Below, one piece after another: positions 17,360 to 25,803 of a DNA stretch of 64,000 bases (positions are counted from its first letter, which is position 1; every line of letters begins with the position of its first letter). Source of the DNA: Zeimonas sediminis (GTDB taxonomy: Bacteria > Pseudomonadota > Gammaproteobacteria > Burkholderiales > Burkholderiaceae_E); the NCBI RefSeq assembly GCF_023721795.1, contig NZ_JAMQYE010000001.1, forward strand, positions 2,108,001 to 2,172,000, read 5' to 3'. The notes below the pieces were generated by a model that did no database searches, had not been told where the DNA came from, and saw nothing but the letters and a program-made list of their open reading frames with translations. The position numbers and the translations under genes are program-made.

Positions 17360-17812
17360 TCATTTCGGCCACAACACCATCTGCGTGCAGCGGAACAGCG
17401 CGACCGTGCGGCCGGTCTCGCGGTGCGTGACCACCGCGTCCCAGACCTGGGTCGTGCGCCCCATGTGCGCGGCGGTGGCCACCACCTCGATCGTACCGTC
17501 GCGCGCGGTGCCCAGGTGATTGCTCTTGAGCTCGATCGTCGTGAAGCCGCTCGCGCCTTCCGGAAGATGGGCCACCGTGCCGTAGCCGCAGGTGGTGTCG
17601 GCCAGCGTGATCACGGTGCCGGCGTGCAGGAAGCCGTTGGGCGCGAAGAGCTCGGGCCGCACCGCAAGATGCGCGCGCATCCGGCCCTCGGCCACCTCGT
17701 CGACGACGACGCCCATCAGCCCGGGCAGGTGCCCCGGGCTGCGCGCGTTGAAGTGCTCCGGCGTCATGCCGGGCCGCAGGCCCGGTTTCGCCCCTTCCTG
17801 CTTCCCGCTCAT
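17360..17812 (-). CDS. PaaI-family hotdog thioesterase
   Basis: A 150-residue hotdog protein. NGFLHAGTVITLADTTCGYG is the PaaI/4HBT motif with the catalytic Asp, and ELKSNHLGTARDG is the following strand. It would hydrolyse acyl-CoA intermediates, possibly relieving CoA trapping during fatty-acid breakdown. It is located between thiolase and enoyl-CoA hydratase genes in the same direction (18-base gap to thiolase). Confidence 0.9.
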   Translation of the reverse strand: MSGKQEGAKPGLRPGMTPEHFNARSPGHLPGLMGVVVDEVAEGRMRAHLAVRPELFAPNGFLHAGTVITLADTTCGYGTVAHLPEGASGFTTIELKSNHLGTARDGTIEVVATAAHMGRTTQVWDAVVTHRETGRTVALFRCTQMVLWPK

Positions 17813-17830
17813 CGCCCGCCCTTCCCTTCC

Positions 17831-19057
17831 TCAGACGCGCTCGAACACGCCCGCCGCGCCCATCCCGGTGCCCACGCACATCGTGACCATCCCGTACTTC
17901 AACTGGCGACGGCGCAGCGCGTGCACCACGGTGGCCGCGCGGATCGCGCCGGTGGCGCCCAGCGGGTGGCCCAGCGCGATCGCGCCGCCCATCGGATTGA
18001 CCTTGGCCGGGTCGAGGCCCAGGTCGCCGATCACCGCCAGCGCCTGCGCGGCGAAGGCCTCGTTCAGCTCGATCCAGTCGAGCGCGTCCTGGCCGATGCC
18101 GGCGCGGGCCAGCGCGGCCGGGATCGCCTCCTTCGGACCGATGCCCATGATCTGCGGCGGCACGCCGCGCACCGAGAAGGACACGAAGCGCGCGAGCGGA
18201 GTCAGGCCGAAGCGCTTGACCGCAGCCTCGGAGGCCACGATCAGCGCGCCAGCGCCGTCCGATGTCTGCGAGCTGTTGCCGGCGGTCACGCTGCCCAGGC
18301 CGGTGGCCTTGCCGCCCGGGTCCTTGGGCGAGGCGAAGGCCGGCCGCAGCCGACCCAGTGCCTCGAGCGAGGTATCGGCGCGCGGGCCTTCGTCGAGCGA
18401 TACGGTGCGCGTGCTCACCGCCAGCTCGCGGGTGGCCAGGTCGGGGAACTTCGTGACCACCTGGATCGGCGCGATCTCGTCGGCGAACTCGCCGGCCTGC
18501 TGGGCGGCGATCGCGCGGCGGTGCGACTCCAGCGCGAAGGCGTCCTGCGCCTCGCGCGAGACCTTCCACTGCTGCGCGACCTTCTCGGCGGTCAGGCCCA
18601 TGCCGTAGGCGATGCCGATGTTCTCGTCGGCCAGCACCCGCGGGTTCAGCGACGGCCGGTTGCCCATCATCGGCACCATGCTCATCGACTCGGTGCCGGC
18701 GGCGATCATCACCTCGGCCTCGCCCACGCGGATGCGGTCGGCGGCCATGGCCAGCGCGGTCAGGCCCGAGGCGCAGAAGCGGTTCACCGTGACCCCGCCC
18801 ACCGTGTCGGGCATGCCGGCCAGCAGCGCGCCGATGCGCGCCACGTTCAGGCCCTGCTCGGCCTCGGGGATCGCGCAGCCGACGATCGCGTCCTCGATCG
18901 CGGCCGGGTCGAGCGTCGGCACCTGCCCCAGCGCCGCGCGCAGCGCGTGCACCAGCAGGTCGTCGGGCCTCAGGTTGCGGAACACGCCTTTCGGCGCCTT
19001 GCCGATCGGCGTGCGCGCCGCGGCGACGATGTAGGCGTCCTGGATCTGCTTGCTCAT
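17831..19057 (-). CDS. Acetyl-CoA acyltransferase (thiolase, FadA type)
   Basis: A 408-residue thiolase catalysing the final, thiolytic step of beta-oxidation. The nucleophilic Cys is in VNRFCASGLTALAMA (near residue 91). The His motif is GGAIALGHPLGATGA, and the C-terminal Cys is in VTMCVGTGMGAAGVFE. It starts 49 bases downstream of the large trifunctional-type dehydrogenase gene, the normal FadA/FadB pairing. Confidence 0.94.
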   Translation of the reverse strand: MSKQIQDAYIVAAARTPIGKAPKGVFRNLRPDDLLVHALRAALGQVPTLDPAAIEDAIVGCAIPEAEQGLNVARIGALLAGMPDTVGGVTVNRFCASGLTALAMAADRIRVGEAEVMIAAGTESMSMVPMMGNRPSLNPRVLADENIGIAYGMGLTAEKVAQQWKVSREAQDAFALESHRRAIAAQQAGEFADEIAPIQVVTKFPDLATRELAVSTRTVSLDEGPRADTSLEALGRLRPAFASPKDPGGKATGLGSVTAGNSSQTSDGAGALIVASEAAVKRFGLTPLARFVSFSVRGVPPQIMGIGPKEAIPAALARAGIGQDALDWIELNEAFAAQALAVIGDLGLDPAKVNPMGGAIALGHPLGATGAIRAATVVHALRRRQLKYGMVTMCVGTGMGAAGVFERV

Positions 19058-19106
19058 CTTGGTTCCTCGAAAATCTCGCGTCGGCGGTCGCGGCGGGCGC
19101 GCCTGC

Positions 19107-21515
19107 TCAATTGCGCACCGGCTTGCCGGTCTGCATCATCCCCATGATCCGTTCCTGGGTCTTGGGGTGCGTGAGCAGGCTCACGAAGGCCTTGCGCTCG
19201 AGCGCCATGATCCATTCCTCGTCGACCATCGAGCCCGGCTCGATGTCGCCGCCGCACATCACCTCGGCGATCGTCTTGCCCAGGTGGAAATCGTGCGCGC
19301 TGATCATCCCGCCGTCGCGCATGTTGACCAGCTGCGCGGCAATCGTGGCCATCGCGTCGCGGCCGGCGGCACGGAAGGCCGACTTGCGCGGCGGCCTGTA
19401 ACCCGCATCGCTCATCGCCTTGGCCTCGCGGATCGCGGCGTAGAGCAGCTCGCTGCGGTTGAACACGATCGGGTCGGACTCCAGCAGCCAGCCCATGGCC
19501 TGCGCCTCGATCGCCGAGCGCGACACCTGCGCGGTGCCGGCCGCCATCACGTACTTCTTCAGGAAGTCGAGCAGCGCCGCGTCGGGCGCCGCCGCCTGCT
19601 CCTCGGCCGCGCGGCGCGCGCCGTAGGTCAGGCCGCCGGCGCCGGGGATCAGGCCCACGCCGACCTCGACCAGGCCGATGTAGCTCTCCAGCGCCGCCAC
19701 CCTGCGCGCGCAGTGGATCGCCAGCTCGCAGCCGCCGCCCAGCGCCATGCCGGACACCGCGGCCACCGTGGGCACCTGGGCATAGCGAAGCCGCAGCATC
19801 GCCTCCTGCAGCTTCTTCTCCTCGGCCTCGATCGCCTTCGCGCCGCCGCTCATGAACACCGGCAGCATGGCCTGCAGGTCGGCGCCCACCGAGAACGGGT
19901 CGTCGGGCGACCAGACCACCAGGCCCTTGTAGTCGCGCTCGGCCAGCTCCACGCCCTTCAGCAGGCCGGCGATCACGCCGGGGCCGATCGCGTGAACCTT
20001 GGTCTTGATCGACGCGATCACCACGTCGTCGACGCCGCGCTCGCCGAGCGTCCACAGGCGGATCGACTCGTCCTCGAACAGCGTGTCGCCGGCGGTCGCC
20101 GGGTTGGGCGCGTTCTCGCCTGCCACCGACGGGCTGAACAGCTGCCGGCGATGCACCGGCTGCTCGACACGCGGCGCGAACACGCCGCGCGAGGCCGACC
20201 AGGAGCCCTGCGGCTGGTGCACGCCGCCGCGCTCGGCCACCGGGCCCTCGAAGACCCAGTCGGGAAGCGGCGCGGTAAACAGCGCGCGGCCCTGCTCGAT
20301 GTCGTCGCGGATCCAGCCGGCCACCTGGGCCCAGCCGGCCTGCTGCCAGACCTCGAACGGCCCTTCGCTCGAGCCGAAGCCGAAGCGCATCGCCAGGTCG
20401 ACGTCGCGCGCGTTGTCGGCGATCTCGGCCAGCTTGATCGCCGCGTACTGGAAGTTGTCGCGCATCAGCGACCAGACGAACTGCGCCTGCGGGTTCTTCG
20501 ACTCGCGCAGCAACTGCAGCCGCTCGCCCCAGGTCTTCTTCTTCAGGATGCGGGCGACCGTCTCGTCGGCCTTGGCGCCCGAGGGCACGTAATCGCCCTT
20601 GGCCGCGTCGAAGCGCAGGATCGCCTTGCCGTGCTTGCGATAGAAGCCGGCGCCGGTCTTCTGGCCCAGCGCGCCCTTGCCGATCAGCGCGGCGAACACC
20701 GCCGGGGTCTCGTACAGCGGGTGGAAGGGATCGTCCTTCAGCTGGTCCTGCATCGTCTTCATGACGTGCGCGACCGTGTCCAGGCCCACGATGTCGGCGG
20801 TGCGGAAGGTGCCCGACTTGGCACGGCCCAGCTTGGCGCCGGTCAGGTCGTCGACCACGTCGTAGCCCAGCTCGAAGCGCTCGGCCTCGCGCACCGTGGC
20901 CAGGATGCCCCAGATGCCGATCCGGTTGGCGATGAAGTTGGGCGTGTCCTTGGCGCGGATGCAGTGCTTGCCCAGCGTGCTGGTCAGGAAGGCTTCCAGC
21001 CGGTCGACGACCGCGGGCTCGGTGTCGCGGGTGGCGATCAGCTCGACCAGCGGCATGTAGCGCGGCGGGTTGAAGAAGTGCACGCCGCAGAAGCGGGGCC
21101 GCAGGCCGGCCTCCACGCCCTCGGCCAGGCTGCCGATCGACAGGCCCGAGGTGTTGGTGGCCAGGATCGCGTGCTCGGCCAGGAAGAGCGAGACCTTGCG
21201 GTAAAGGTCGAGCTTCCAGTCGAGCCGCTCGGCGATGGCCTCGATCACCAGGTCGCAGTCGCGCAGCAGCTCGAGGTCGTCGTCGTAGTTGGCCGGCCGG
21301 ATGAAGGCCGCCAGCGACGGATGGCCCAGCGGCGCCGGATTCATCTTCTTCAGCGACTCGATCGCCTTGATCGCGATGCCGCTCTTCGGGCCTTCCTTCG
21401 CGGGCAGGTCGAACAGCACCGCCTCGACCTTCGCGTTGACCAGGTGCGCGGCGATCTGCGCGCCCATCACGCCGGCGCCGAGCACCGCGACCCTTCTGAC
21501 GTTGAAATTGCTCAC
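19107..21515 (-). CDS. 3-hydroxyacyl-CoA dehydrogenase / enoyl-CoA hydratase fusion
   Basis: An 802-residue bifunctional beta-oxidation enzyme. The NAD-binding dehydrogenase comes first (VLGAGVMGAQIAAHLV at residues 10-25; GVHFFNPPRYMPLVE near 155), and the hydratase module last (ERDYKGLVVWSPDD, MALGGGCELAIHC, GVGLIPGAGGLTYG). This dehydrogenase-then-hydratase order is that of FadN-like rather than E. coli FadB-like proteins. The hydratase catalytic Glu lies in LVEVGVGLIPGAGG. It forms a complex or pathway unit with the thiolase downstream. Confidence 0.93.
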   Translation of the reverse strand: MSNFNVRRVAVLGAGVMGAQIAAHLVNAKVEAVLFDLPAKEGPKSGIAIKAIESLKKMNPAPLGHPSLAAFIRPANYDDDLELLRDCDLVIEAIAERLDWKLDLYRKVSLFLAEHAILATNTSGLSIGSLAEGVEAGLRPRFCGVHFFNPPRYMPLVELIATRDTEPAVVDRLEAFLTSTLGKHCIRAKDTPNFIANRIGIWGILATVREAERFELGYDVVDDLTGAKLGRAKSGTFRTADIVGLDTVAHVMKTMQDQLKDDPFHPLYETPAVFAALIGKGALGQKTGAGFYRKHGKAILRFDAAKGDYVPSGAKADETVARILKKKTWGERLQLLRESKNPQAQFVWSLMRDNFQYAAIKLAEIADNARDVDLAMRFGFGSSEGPFEVWQQAGWAQVAGWIRDDIEQGRALFTAPLPDWVFEGPVAERGGVHQPQGSWSASRGVFAPRVEQPVHRRQLFSPSVAGENAPNPATAGDTLFEDESIRLWTLGERGVDDVVIASIKTKVHAIGPGVIAGLLKGVELAERDYKGLVVWSPDDPFSVGADLQAMLPVFMSGGAKAIEAEEKKLQEAMLRLRYAQVPTVAAVSGMALGGGCELAIHCARRVAALESYIGLVEVGVGLIPGAGGLTYGARRAAEEQAAAPDAALLDFLKKYVMAAGTAQVSRSAIEAQAMGWLLESDPIVFNRSELLYAAIREAKAMSDAGYRPPRKSAFRAAGRDAMATIAAQLVNMRDGGMISAHDFHLGKTIAEVMCGGDIEPGSMVDEEWIMALERKAFVSLLTHPKTQERIMGMMQTGKPVRN

Positions 21516-21531
21516 CTGTTGCTACCTCGTT

Positions 21532-22023
21532 TCATTGTTCGCGGATCCAGGTCTGCGAGCGGCCGAACAGCGGCAGGCCCACGTAGCCCCTGACCTCGAG
21601 GCTGCGGCCGCCGTCGAGCAGCCGCATCTGGCTTCGATAGACCTTGCCGTTGCCGGGATCGAGGATGCGGCCGCCTTCGTAGAGCCCGTCCTCGACCTTG
21701 CTGGCCTGCATGCCATCGATGATCGTCATGCCCTGCACCGGCTTGCCCTTGCGCTCGTCGGTGCACAGGTCGCATACCGCGTCGGGCTTGTCGGTCAGGA
21801 TCTTCTCGATGCGGCCCGAATAGCCGCCGCCCGCCTCGACGATTCGCACCAGCGCCTTGGGCTGCTTCGTCTCGTCGTCGATGTTCTTCCACAGGCCGGC
21901 CGGCGATGCGGCCGGCTGCGCGAAGGCCGCCGGCGCGCCCGCCGTCGCGGCGACCAGGGCCGCGGCCGCCAGCAGGGCGGCAGCAGGCCCGCGCCCGCGA
22001 GCCGTGTTCCGTTTCGAGTCCAT
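21532..22023 (-). CDS. Exported DUF2147 protein
   Basis: A 163-residue secreted protein: signal peptide in residues 1-36 (AALLAAAALVAATAGAPAAFA), then the DUF2147 pattern PAGLWKNIDDETKQPKALVRI, GRIEKILTD and DGLYEGGRILDPGNGKVYR, ending GLPLFGRSQTWIR. The function of DUF2147 is not established. It sits between the acyl-CoA dehydrogenase and the hydroxyacyl-CoA dehydrogenase genes in the same direction with short gaps, so it is probably co-expressed with lipid degradation. The ATG at 22023 is chosen because it opens the signal peptide. Confidence 0.85.
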   Translation of the reverse strand: MDSKRNTARGRGPAAALLAAAALVAATAGAPAAFAQPAASPAGLWKNIDDETKQPKALVRIVEAGGGYSGRIEKILTDKPDAVCDLCTDERKGKPVQGMTIIDGMQASKVEDGLYEGGRILDPGNGKVYRSQMRLLDGGRSLEVRGYVGLPLFGRSQTWIREQ

Positions 22024-22088
22024 CCTCGCCTCCTCCATTCGTGCCCACCGCACGGCCGCCAGCGCGGCCTGCGGCGCGGCCGAAACCA

Positions 22089-23876
22089 TCAGAACAGCTC
22101 GACCTCAACGTCCATCAGCGGCTTCGCGCCGGCCCGCGCGCTGCGGATCAGCGCCGCCGTTTCCGGCATCAGCTTCGCGAAGTAGAAGCGGGCGGTGGCC
22201 AGCTTGGAGCGGTAGATCGTCTCGCCGCTGTCCTGGCGCTCGAGCGCGAGCTTCGCCATCCGGGCCCAGAAGTAGCCGAGCACCAGGTGGCCGACCACCC
22301 GCAGGTAGTCGACCGCGGCGGCGCCGGCCTCGTCGGGGTTCTGGAAGGCCTTCATGCCGATTTCCATCGTGAGCTTCTCGACCTTCTGGCCCAGGTCGGC
22401 CAGCGGGTTGATGAACTCGGCCATGTCCTCGTTCGTGCCCTCGGCCTCGACCAGCTCGGCGACCAGCTTGCCGAACTTGCGCAGCTTCGCGCCGTTGTCG
22501 CCCAGCACCTTGCGGCCCAGCAGGTCCAGCGACTGGATCGTGTTGGTCCCCTCGTAGATCATGTTGATCCGCGCGTCGCGCACGTACTGCTCCATCCCCC
22601 ACTCGCGGATGTAGCCGTGCCCGCCGTAGATCTGCATCGCCATGTTGGTCGTGGCGAAGCCGTTGTCGGTGATGAAGGCCTTCACGATCGGCGTGAGCAG
22701 CGCCAGCATGTCCTCGGCGTCCTTGCGCACCTCCTCGTCGGGATGCCCGTGCGCCACGTCGGCCTGCAGCGCCAGCCAGTAGGCGAAGGCGCGCGAGCCC
22801 TCGACGTAGGCCTTCTGCGTCAGCAGCATCCGGCGCACGTCGGGGTGCACGATGATCGGGTCGGCCGGCTTGTCGGGCGCCTTCGGGCCGCTCAGCGAGC
22901 GCATCTGCAGGCGCTCCTTCGCGTAGGCGAGCGAGCTCTGGTAGGCGGCCTCCATCAGGCCCAGCGTCTGCAGGCCCACGCCGATGCGCGCCGAGTTCAT
23001 CATCACGAACATCGCCTGCAGGCCCTTGTTCGGCTCGCCGACCAGCCAGCCGGTGGCGCCGTCGAGGTCGATCACGCAGGTCGCGTTGCCGTGGATGCCC
23101 ATCTTCTCCTCGATGCGCGCGCACTTCACGCCGTTGCGCACGCCGGGCTTGCCGTCGGCATCGGGGACGAACTTCGGCACGATGAACAGCGAGATGCCCT
23201 TGGTGCCCTGCGGCGCGTCGGGCAGCCGCGCGAGCACCAGGTGGACGATGTTCTCGGTCAGGTCGTGCTCGCCCGAGGAGATGAAGATCTTGGTGCCGGT
23301 GATCCGGTAGCTGCCGTCGGCCTGCGGCTCGGCCTTGGTGCGCAGCATGCCCAGGTCAGTGCCGCAGTGCGGCTCGGTCAGGCACATGGTGCCGGTCCAG
23401 TCGCCCGACACGAACTTCGGCAGGTAGGTGGCTTTCTGCTCCGGCGTGCCGTGCGCGTGCAGGCAGTCGTAGGCGCCGTGGGTCAGGCCGGGGTACATGG
23501 TCCAGGCCTGGTTGGCCGAGTTCATCATCTCCTGGAAGGCCATGCCCACTGCGTGCGGCAGGCCCTGGCCGCCGTACTCCGGGTCGCAGGTCAGCGTCGG
23601 CCATCCGCCCTCGCGGAACTTCTCCCAGGCCTCCTTGAAGCCCTTGGGCGTGCGCACGACGCCGTCGCCCTCGTAGGTGCAGCCTTCCTCGTCGCCGTTG
23701 CGGTTGATCGGGAAGAGGATCTCCGCGCAGAACTTGCCGCCCTCTTCCAGGACCTGGTCGATCAGGTCGCGGCCGGTCTCGGCGTGGGCGGGCAGCTCGG
23801 CGAGCTTGGCTTCGGTCTCGAGCAGCTCGTGCAGCACGAACTGCATGTCGCGGATCGGGGGGAGGTACTGGGCCAT
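22089..23876 (-). CDS. Acyl-CoA dehydrogenase, long form with extra C-terminal domain
   Basis: A 595-residue FAD enzyme for the first oxidation of acyl-CoA. It carries the longer N- and C-terminal parts seen in FadE5/DmdC-like dehydrogenases. TGTMCLTEPHCGTDLG and YRITGTKIFISSGEHD are flavin and substrate loop motifs. The likely catalytic Glu is in NMIYEGTNTIQSLDLLGRK. It is the first structural gene after the TetR regulator, 16 bases downstream of it, so the regulator probably controls the whole run. Confidence 0.93.
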   Translation of the reverse strand: MAQYLPPIRDMQFVLHELLETEAKLAELPAHAETGRDLIDQVLEEGGKFCAEILFPINRNGDEEGCTYEGDGVVRTPKGFKEAWEKFREGGWPTLTCDPEYGGQGLPHAVGMAFQEMMNSANQAWTMYPGLTHGAYDCLHAHGTPEQKATYLPKFVSGDWTGTMCLTEPHCGTDLGMLRTKAEPQADGSYRITGTKIFISSGEHDLTENIVHLVLARLPDAPQGTKGISLFIVPKFVPDADGKPGVRNGVKCARIEEKMGIHGNATCVIDLDGATGWLVGEPNKGLQAMFVMMNSARIGVGLQTLGLMEAAYQSSLAYAKERLQMRSLSGPKAPDKPADPIIVHPDVRRMLLTQKAYVEGSRAFAYWLALQADVAHGHPDEEVRKDAEDMLALLTPIVKAFITDNGFATTNMAMQIYGGHGYIREWGMEQYVRDARINMIYEGTNTIQSLDLLGRKVLGDNGAKLRKFGKLVAELVEAEGTNEDMAEFINPLADLGQKVEKLTMEIGMKAFQNPDEAGAAAVDYLRVVGHLVLGYFWARMAKLALERQDSGETIYRSKLATARFYFAKLMPETAALIRSARAGAKPLMDVEVELF

Positions 23877-23892
23877 CTATTGAACTCCTGGG

Positions 23893-24489
23893 TCAGGTCT
23901 TGTCGGGTCGGTAGCTTTCGATCAGCCTTTCGACACTGCGCCGTGCCCTGGCCAGGGCGTCGGGGCTGTCGAGAAGCCGTCCATCGTGGTGCAAAACCAG
24001 GATCACGCCGTAGAGCTGGAAGACCAGCTCGTCGACGTCGAGGCCGGCTGCCAGCTCGCCGGTCTCGACCGCCTGCCGGATCGCCCGCGACAGCTCGCGC
24101 TGCCAGGCGCGGACCATGCCGACCAGCTCCTCGCGAACCGCGCCGGGGCGATCGTCGTACTCGGTCGCGCCCGAGATCCAGATGCAGCCGCTCGTGGCCT
24201 CGAAAGCGGTGCGGTCGAGCCAGCGCCCGATGATCGCGCGCAGCCGGGGCAGGCCGCGCGGCGACTGCAGGCCGGGCACCAGCACGTCCTCGACGAAGCG
24301 CCGCTCGTACTCGCGCAGCACCGCGATCTGCAGGTCCTCGCGGGAGCCGAAGTGCGCGAACACGCCGCTCTTCGACATCTGCATCCGCTCGGCCAGCGCG
24401 CCGATCGTGAGCCCCTCGAGGCCGTCGCGGGACGCGAGCTCGAGCGCCGCTGCGACGATCGAAGCGCGCGTCTGCTCGCCTTTCCTCAT
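23893..24489 (-). CDS. TetR-family regulator of the beta-oxidation operon
   Basis: A 198-residue regulator. The N-terminal helix-turn-helix is ALELASRDGLEGLTIGALAERMQMSKSGVFAHFGSR in outline (about residues 15-48), with GVFAHFGSRE as the recognition helix end. The C-terminal half is the ligand domain, likely acyl-CoA responsive by context only. It is the first gene of the operon and so probably represses itself. A candidate operator (ACG-N2-CGT core) lies at 24517-24530, about 30 bases upstream of its ATG. Confidence 0.88.
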   Translation of the reverse strand: MRKGEQTRASIVAAALELASRDGLEGLTIGALAERMQMSKSGVFAHFGSREDLQIAVLREYERRFVEDVLVPGLQSPRGLPRLRAIIGRWLDRTAFEATSGCIWISGATEYDDRPGAVREELVGMVRAWQRELSRAIRQAVETGELAAGLDVDELVFQLYGVILVLHHDGRLLDSPDALARARRSVERLIESYRPDKT

Positions 24490-24516
24490 CGATTCCGGTC
24501 CGTCGATCCTGATTTT

Positions 24517-24530
24517 CGAACGGTCGTACT
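24517..24530. promoter_or_regulatory. Candidate TetR-type operator
   Basis: The sequence CGAACGGTCGTACT has an ACG-N2-CGT core (24520-24527), the pattern found in operators of several acyl-CoA-responsive TetR regulators. It lies about 30 bases upstream of the TetR start codon, where it would overlap that gene's promoter. Only one mediocre copy is seen, so this is a suggestion. Confidence 0.35.
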
Positions 24531-24583
24531 ATTTCCTGCCGGAGCATCGATGTCAAATGTCGATCGCCCCGCCGCGGCCGGTT

Positions 24584-24599
24584 TAGAGTCGGGACTCTA
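24584..24599. repeat. Palindrome upstream of the mscS-type gene
   Basis: TAGAGTC-GG-GACTCTA is a perfect 7-base inverted repeat with a 2-base centre. It lies just upstream of the TATAAT box at 24615-24620, across the -35 region, so a protein bound there would block or help polymerase. The binding protein is unknown. Confidence 0.5.
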
Positions 24600-24614
24600 G
24601 AAACCGCCGCCGGG

Positions 24615-24620
24615 TATAAT
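24615..24620 (+). promoter_or_regulatory. Consensus -10 box for the mscS-type operon
   Basis: A perfect TATAAT hexamer in otherwise very GC-rich DNA. No convincing TTGACA is found 17 bases upstream (the palindrome at 24584-24599 is there instead), which suggests activator dependence or an alternative -35 element. Confidence 0.5.
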
Positions 24621-24889
24621 CCGGCCCACCAGAAGGGATCCGGCGGCGCCAACCGTCCTGCCTCGGGCGAATCGCCCGATCGCTTCGATCCCCTGCCCGA
24701 AGCCGGCTGGTGCCGCTGAGTCCGAACGAGGGCCAGGGCCCGCCACGCGCCTCGGGCGCTTCCGCAACCGCCGGGCCGCCGCACGGGCGCCCATCAGGAG
24801 TCGACATCATCCGCTGGCGACGCGCGAACCGCGCGCGGTCGCCCAAGAGACGACGGCCGGCCAGCCCGGCCGACCCGGGAAAGGAACCG

Positions 24890-25798
24890 ATGCAGCAATA
24901 CCTGGCAATCACCAAGGAATGGCTCGGCCCGTACGCGGGCGAGCTTCGCGTGGCCGCGTCGATCGTCGGCGTGCTGGTGCTCGCGCTGATCGTCCGGATC
25001 GTGGTCGGCAAGGCGCTTCGGCTGTTCTTCGAGAAGGTCGCCGCGCGTGCCGCGCTGATCGAGGAGCGCAAGCGCATCGAGACCGTGTCTCGCGTCACCC
25101 GCCGGACGATCTCGCTGCTGATCGTGCTGGTGACCGCGATGGTCGTGCTGAACCAGCTCGGCATCTCGATCGCCCCGATCCTCGGCGCGGCCGGCGTGGT
25201 CGGCATCGCCGTCGGTTTCGGCGCGCAGAGCCTGGTCAAGGACGTGTTCGCCGGCGTCGTGCTTCTGATCGAGAACCAGATCCGGGTCGGCGACGTGGTG
25301 GAGATCGCCGGCCTGAGCGGCGTCGTCGAGGAGATGTCGCTGCGCAAGGTGAAACTGCGCAGCTACGACGGAAGCGTGCATTACGTCTCGAACGGCCTGA
25401 TCACGACGGTGACCAACCGCTCGACCGAGTTCGCCTACGCCGTCATGGACATCGGCGTGGCCTACCGCGAGAACGTCGACCAGGTCTACGAGGTGATGCG
25501 CGAGGTCGCCCGCGACCTGCAGGAAGACCCCGAGTTCAAGTCGCGCATCCTCGACGCGCTCGAGATCGCCGGCGTGGACCAGTGGGCCGATTCGGCGGTC
25601 GTGATCCGCTGCCGGATCAAGGTCCAGCCGCTCGAGCAGTGGGGCGTGCGCCGCGAGTACCTGAAGCGGCTGAAGGCGGCCTTCGACGAGCGGGGCATCT
25701 CGATCCCCTTCCCGCACCGCACGATCGTCCATGAAATGGCGCCGGGATCGAAGCTCGATCCGGATGCCGCGATGGCTTCGGCCTCTGCCTCGGAGTGA
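24890..25798 (+). CDS. MscS-type mechanosensitive channel
   Basis: A 302-residue small-conductance channel that opens on hypo-osmotic shock. Two hydrophobic helices (residues about 18-42 and 75-92) are followed by the pore-lining helix and beta domain: ILGAAGVVGIAVGFGAQSLV, then KDVFAGVVLLIENQIRVGD (about 100-140). The C-terminal cytoplasmic domain ends with GISIPFPHRTIV. The ATG at 24890 has a ribosome site (AAAGGAA at 24880-24886). The stop overlaps a GTG that could start the next gene. Confidence 0.9.
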   Translation: MQQYLAITKEWLGPYAGELRVAASIVGVLVLALIVRIVVGKALRLFFEKVAARAALIEERKRIETVSRVTRRTISLLIVLVTAMVVLNQLGISIAPILGAAGVVGIAVGFGAQSLVKDVFAGVVLLIENQIRVGDVVEIAGLSGVVEEMSLRKVKLRSYDGSVHYVSNGLITTVTNRSTEFAYAVMDIGVAYRENVDQVYEVMREVARDLQEDPEFKSRILDALEIAGVDQWADSAVVIRCRIKVQPLEQWGVRREYLKRLKAAFDERGISIPFPHRTIVHEMAPGSKLDPDAAMASASASE

Positions 25799-25803
25799 CC
25801 CCC

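Larger units (their letters stand above)
24490..24889. other. 400-base non-coding region between tetR and mscS-type gene
   Basis: This divergent gap holds a possible TetR operator (24517-24530), a 7-2-7 palindrome (24584-24599), a consensus -10 box (24615-24620) and an 8-1-8 inverted repeat (24663-24679). If transcription starts near 24627, the message has a leader of about 263 bases before the ATG at 24890. I could not match the leader to a known riboswitch. An in-frame GTG at 24710 would extend the channel by 60 residues of low-complexity sequence, and I consider it unlikely. Confidence 0.6.

Noticed and set aside
24627-24889. Known riboswitch (cobalamin-like) in the mscS leader
   Set aside because: Short stretches such as GAGTCCGAA looked suggestive, but no B12 box or other conserved core could be assembled.
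24710-24889. Upstream GTG start of the MscS-type gene at 24710
   Set aside because: The added 60 residues are low-complexity and lack the family's N-terminal helix; the ATG at 24890 has a clear ribosome site.
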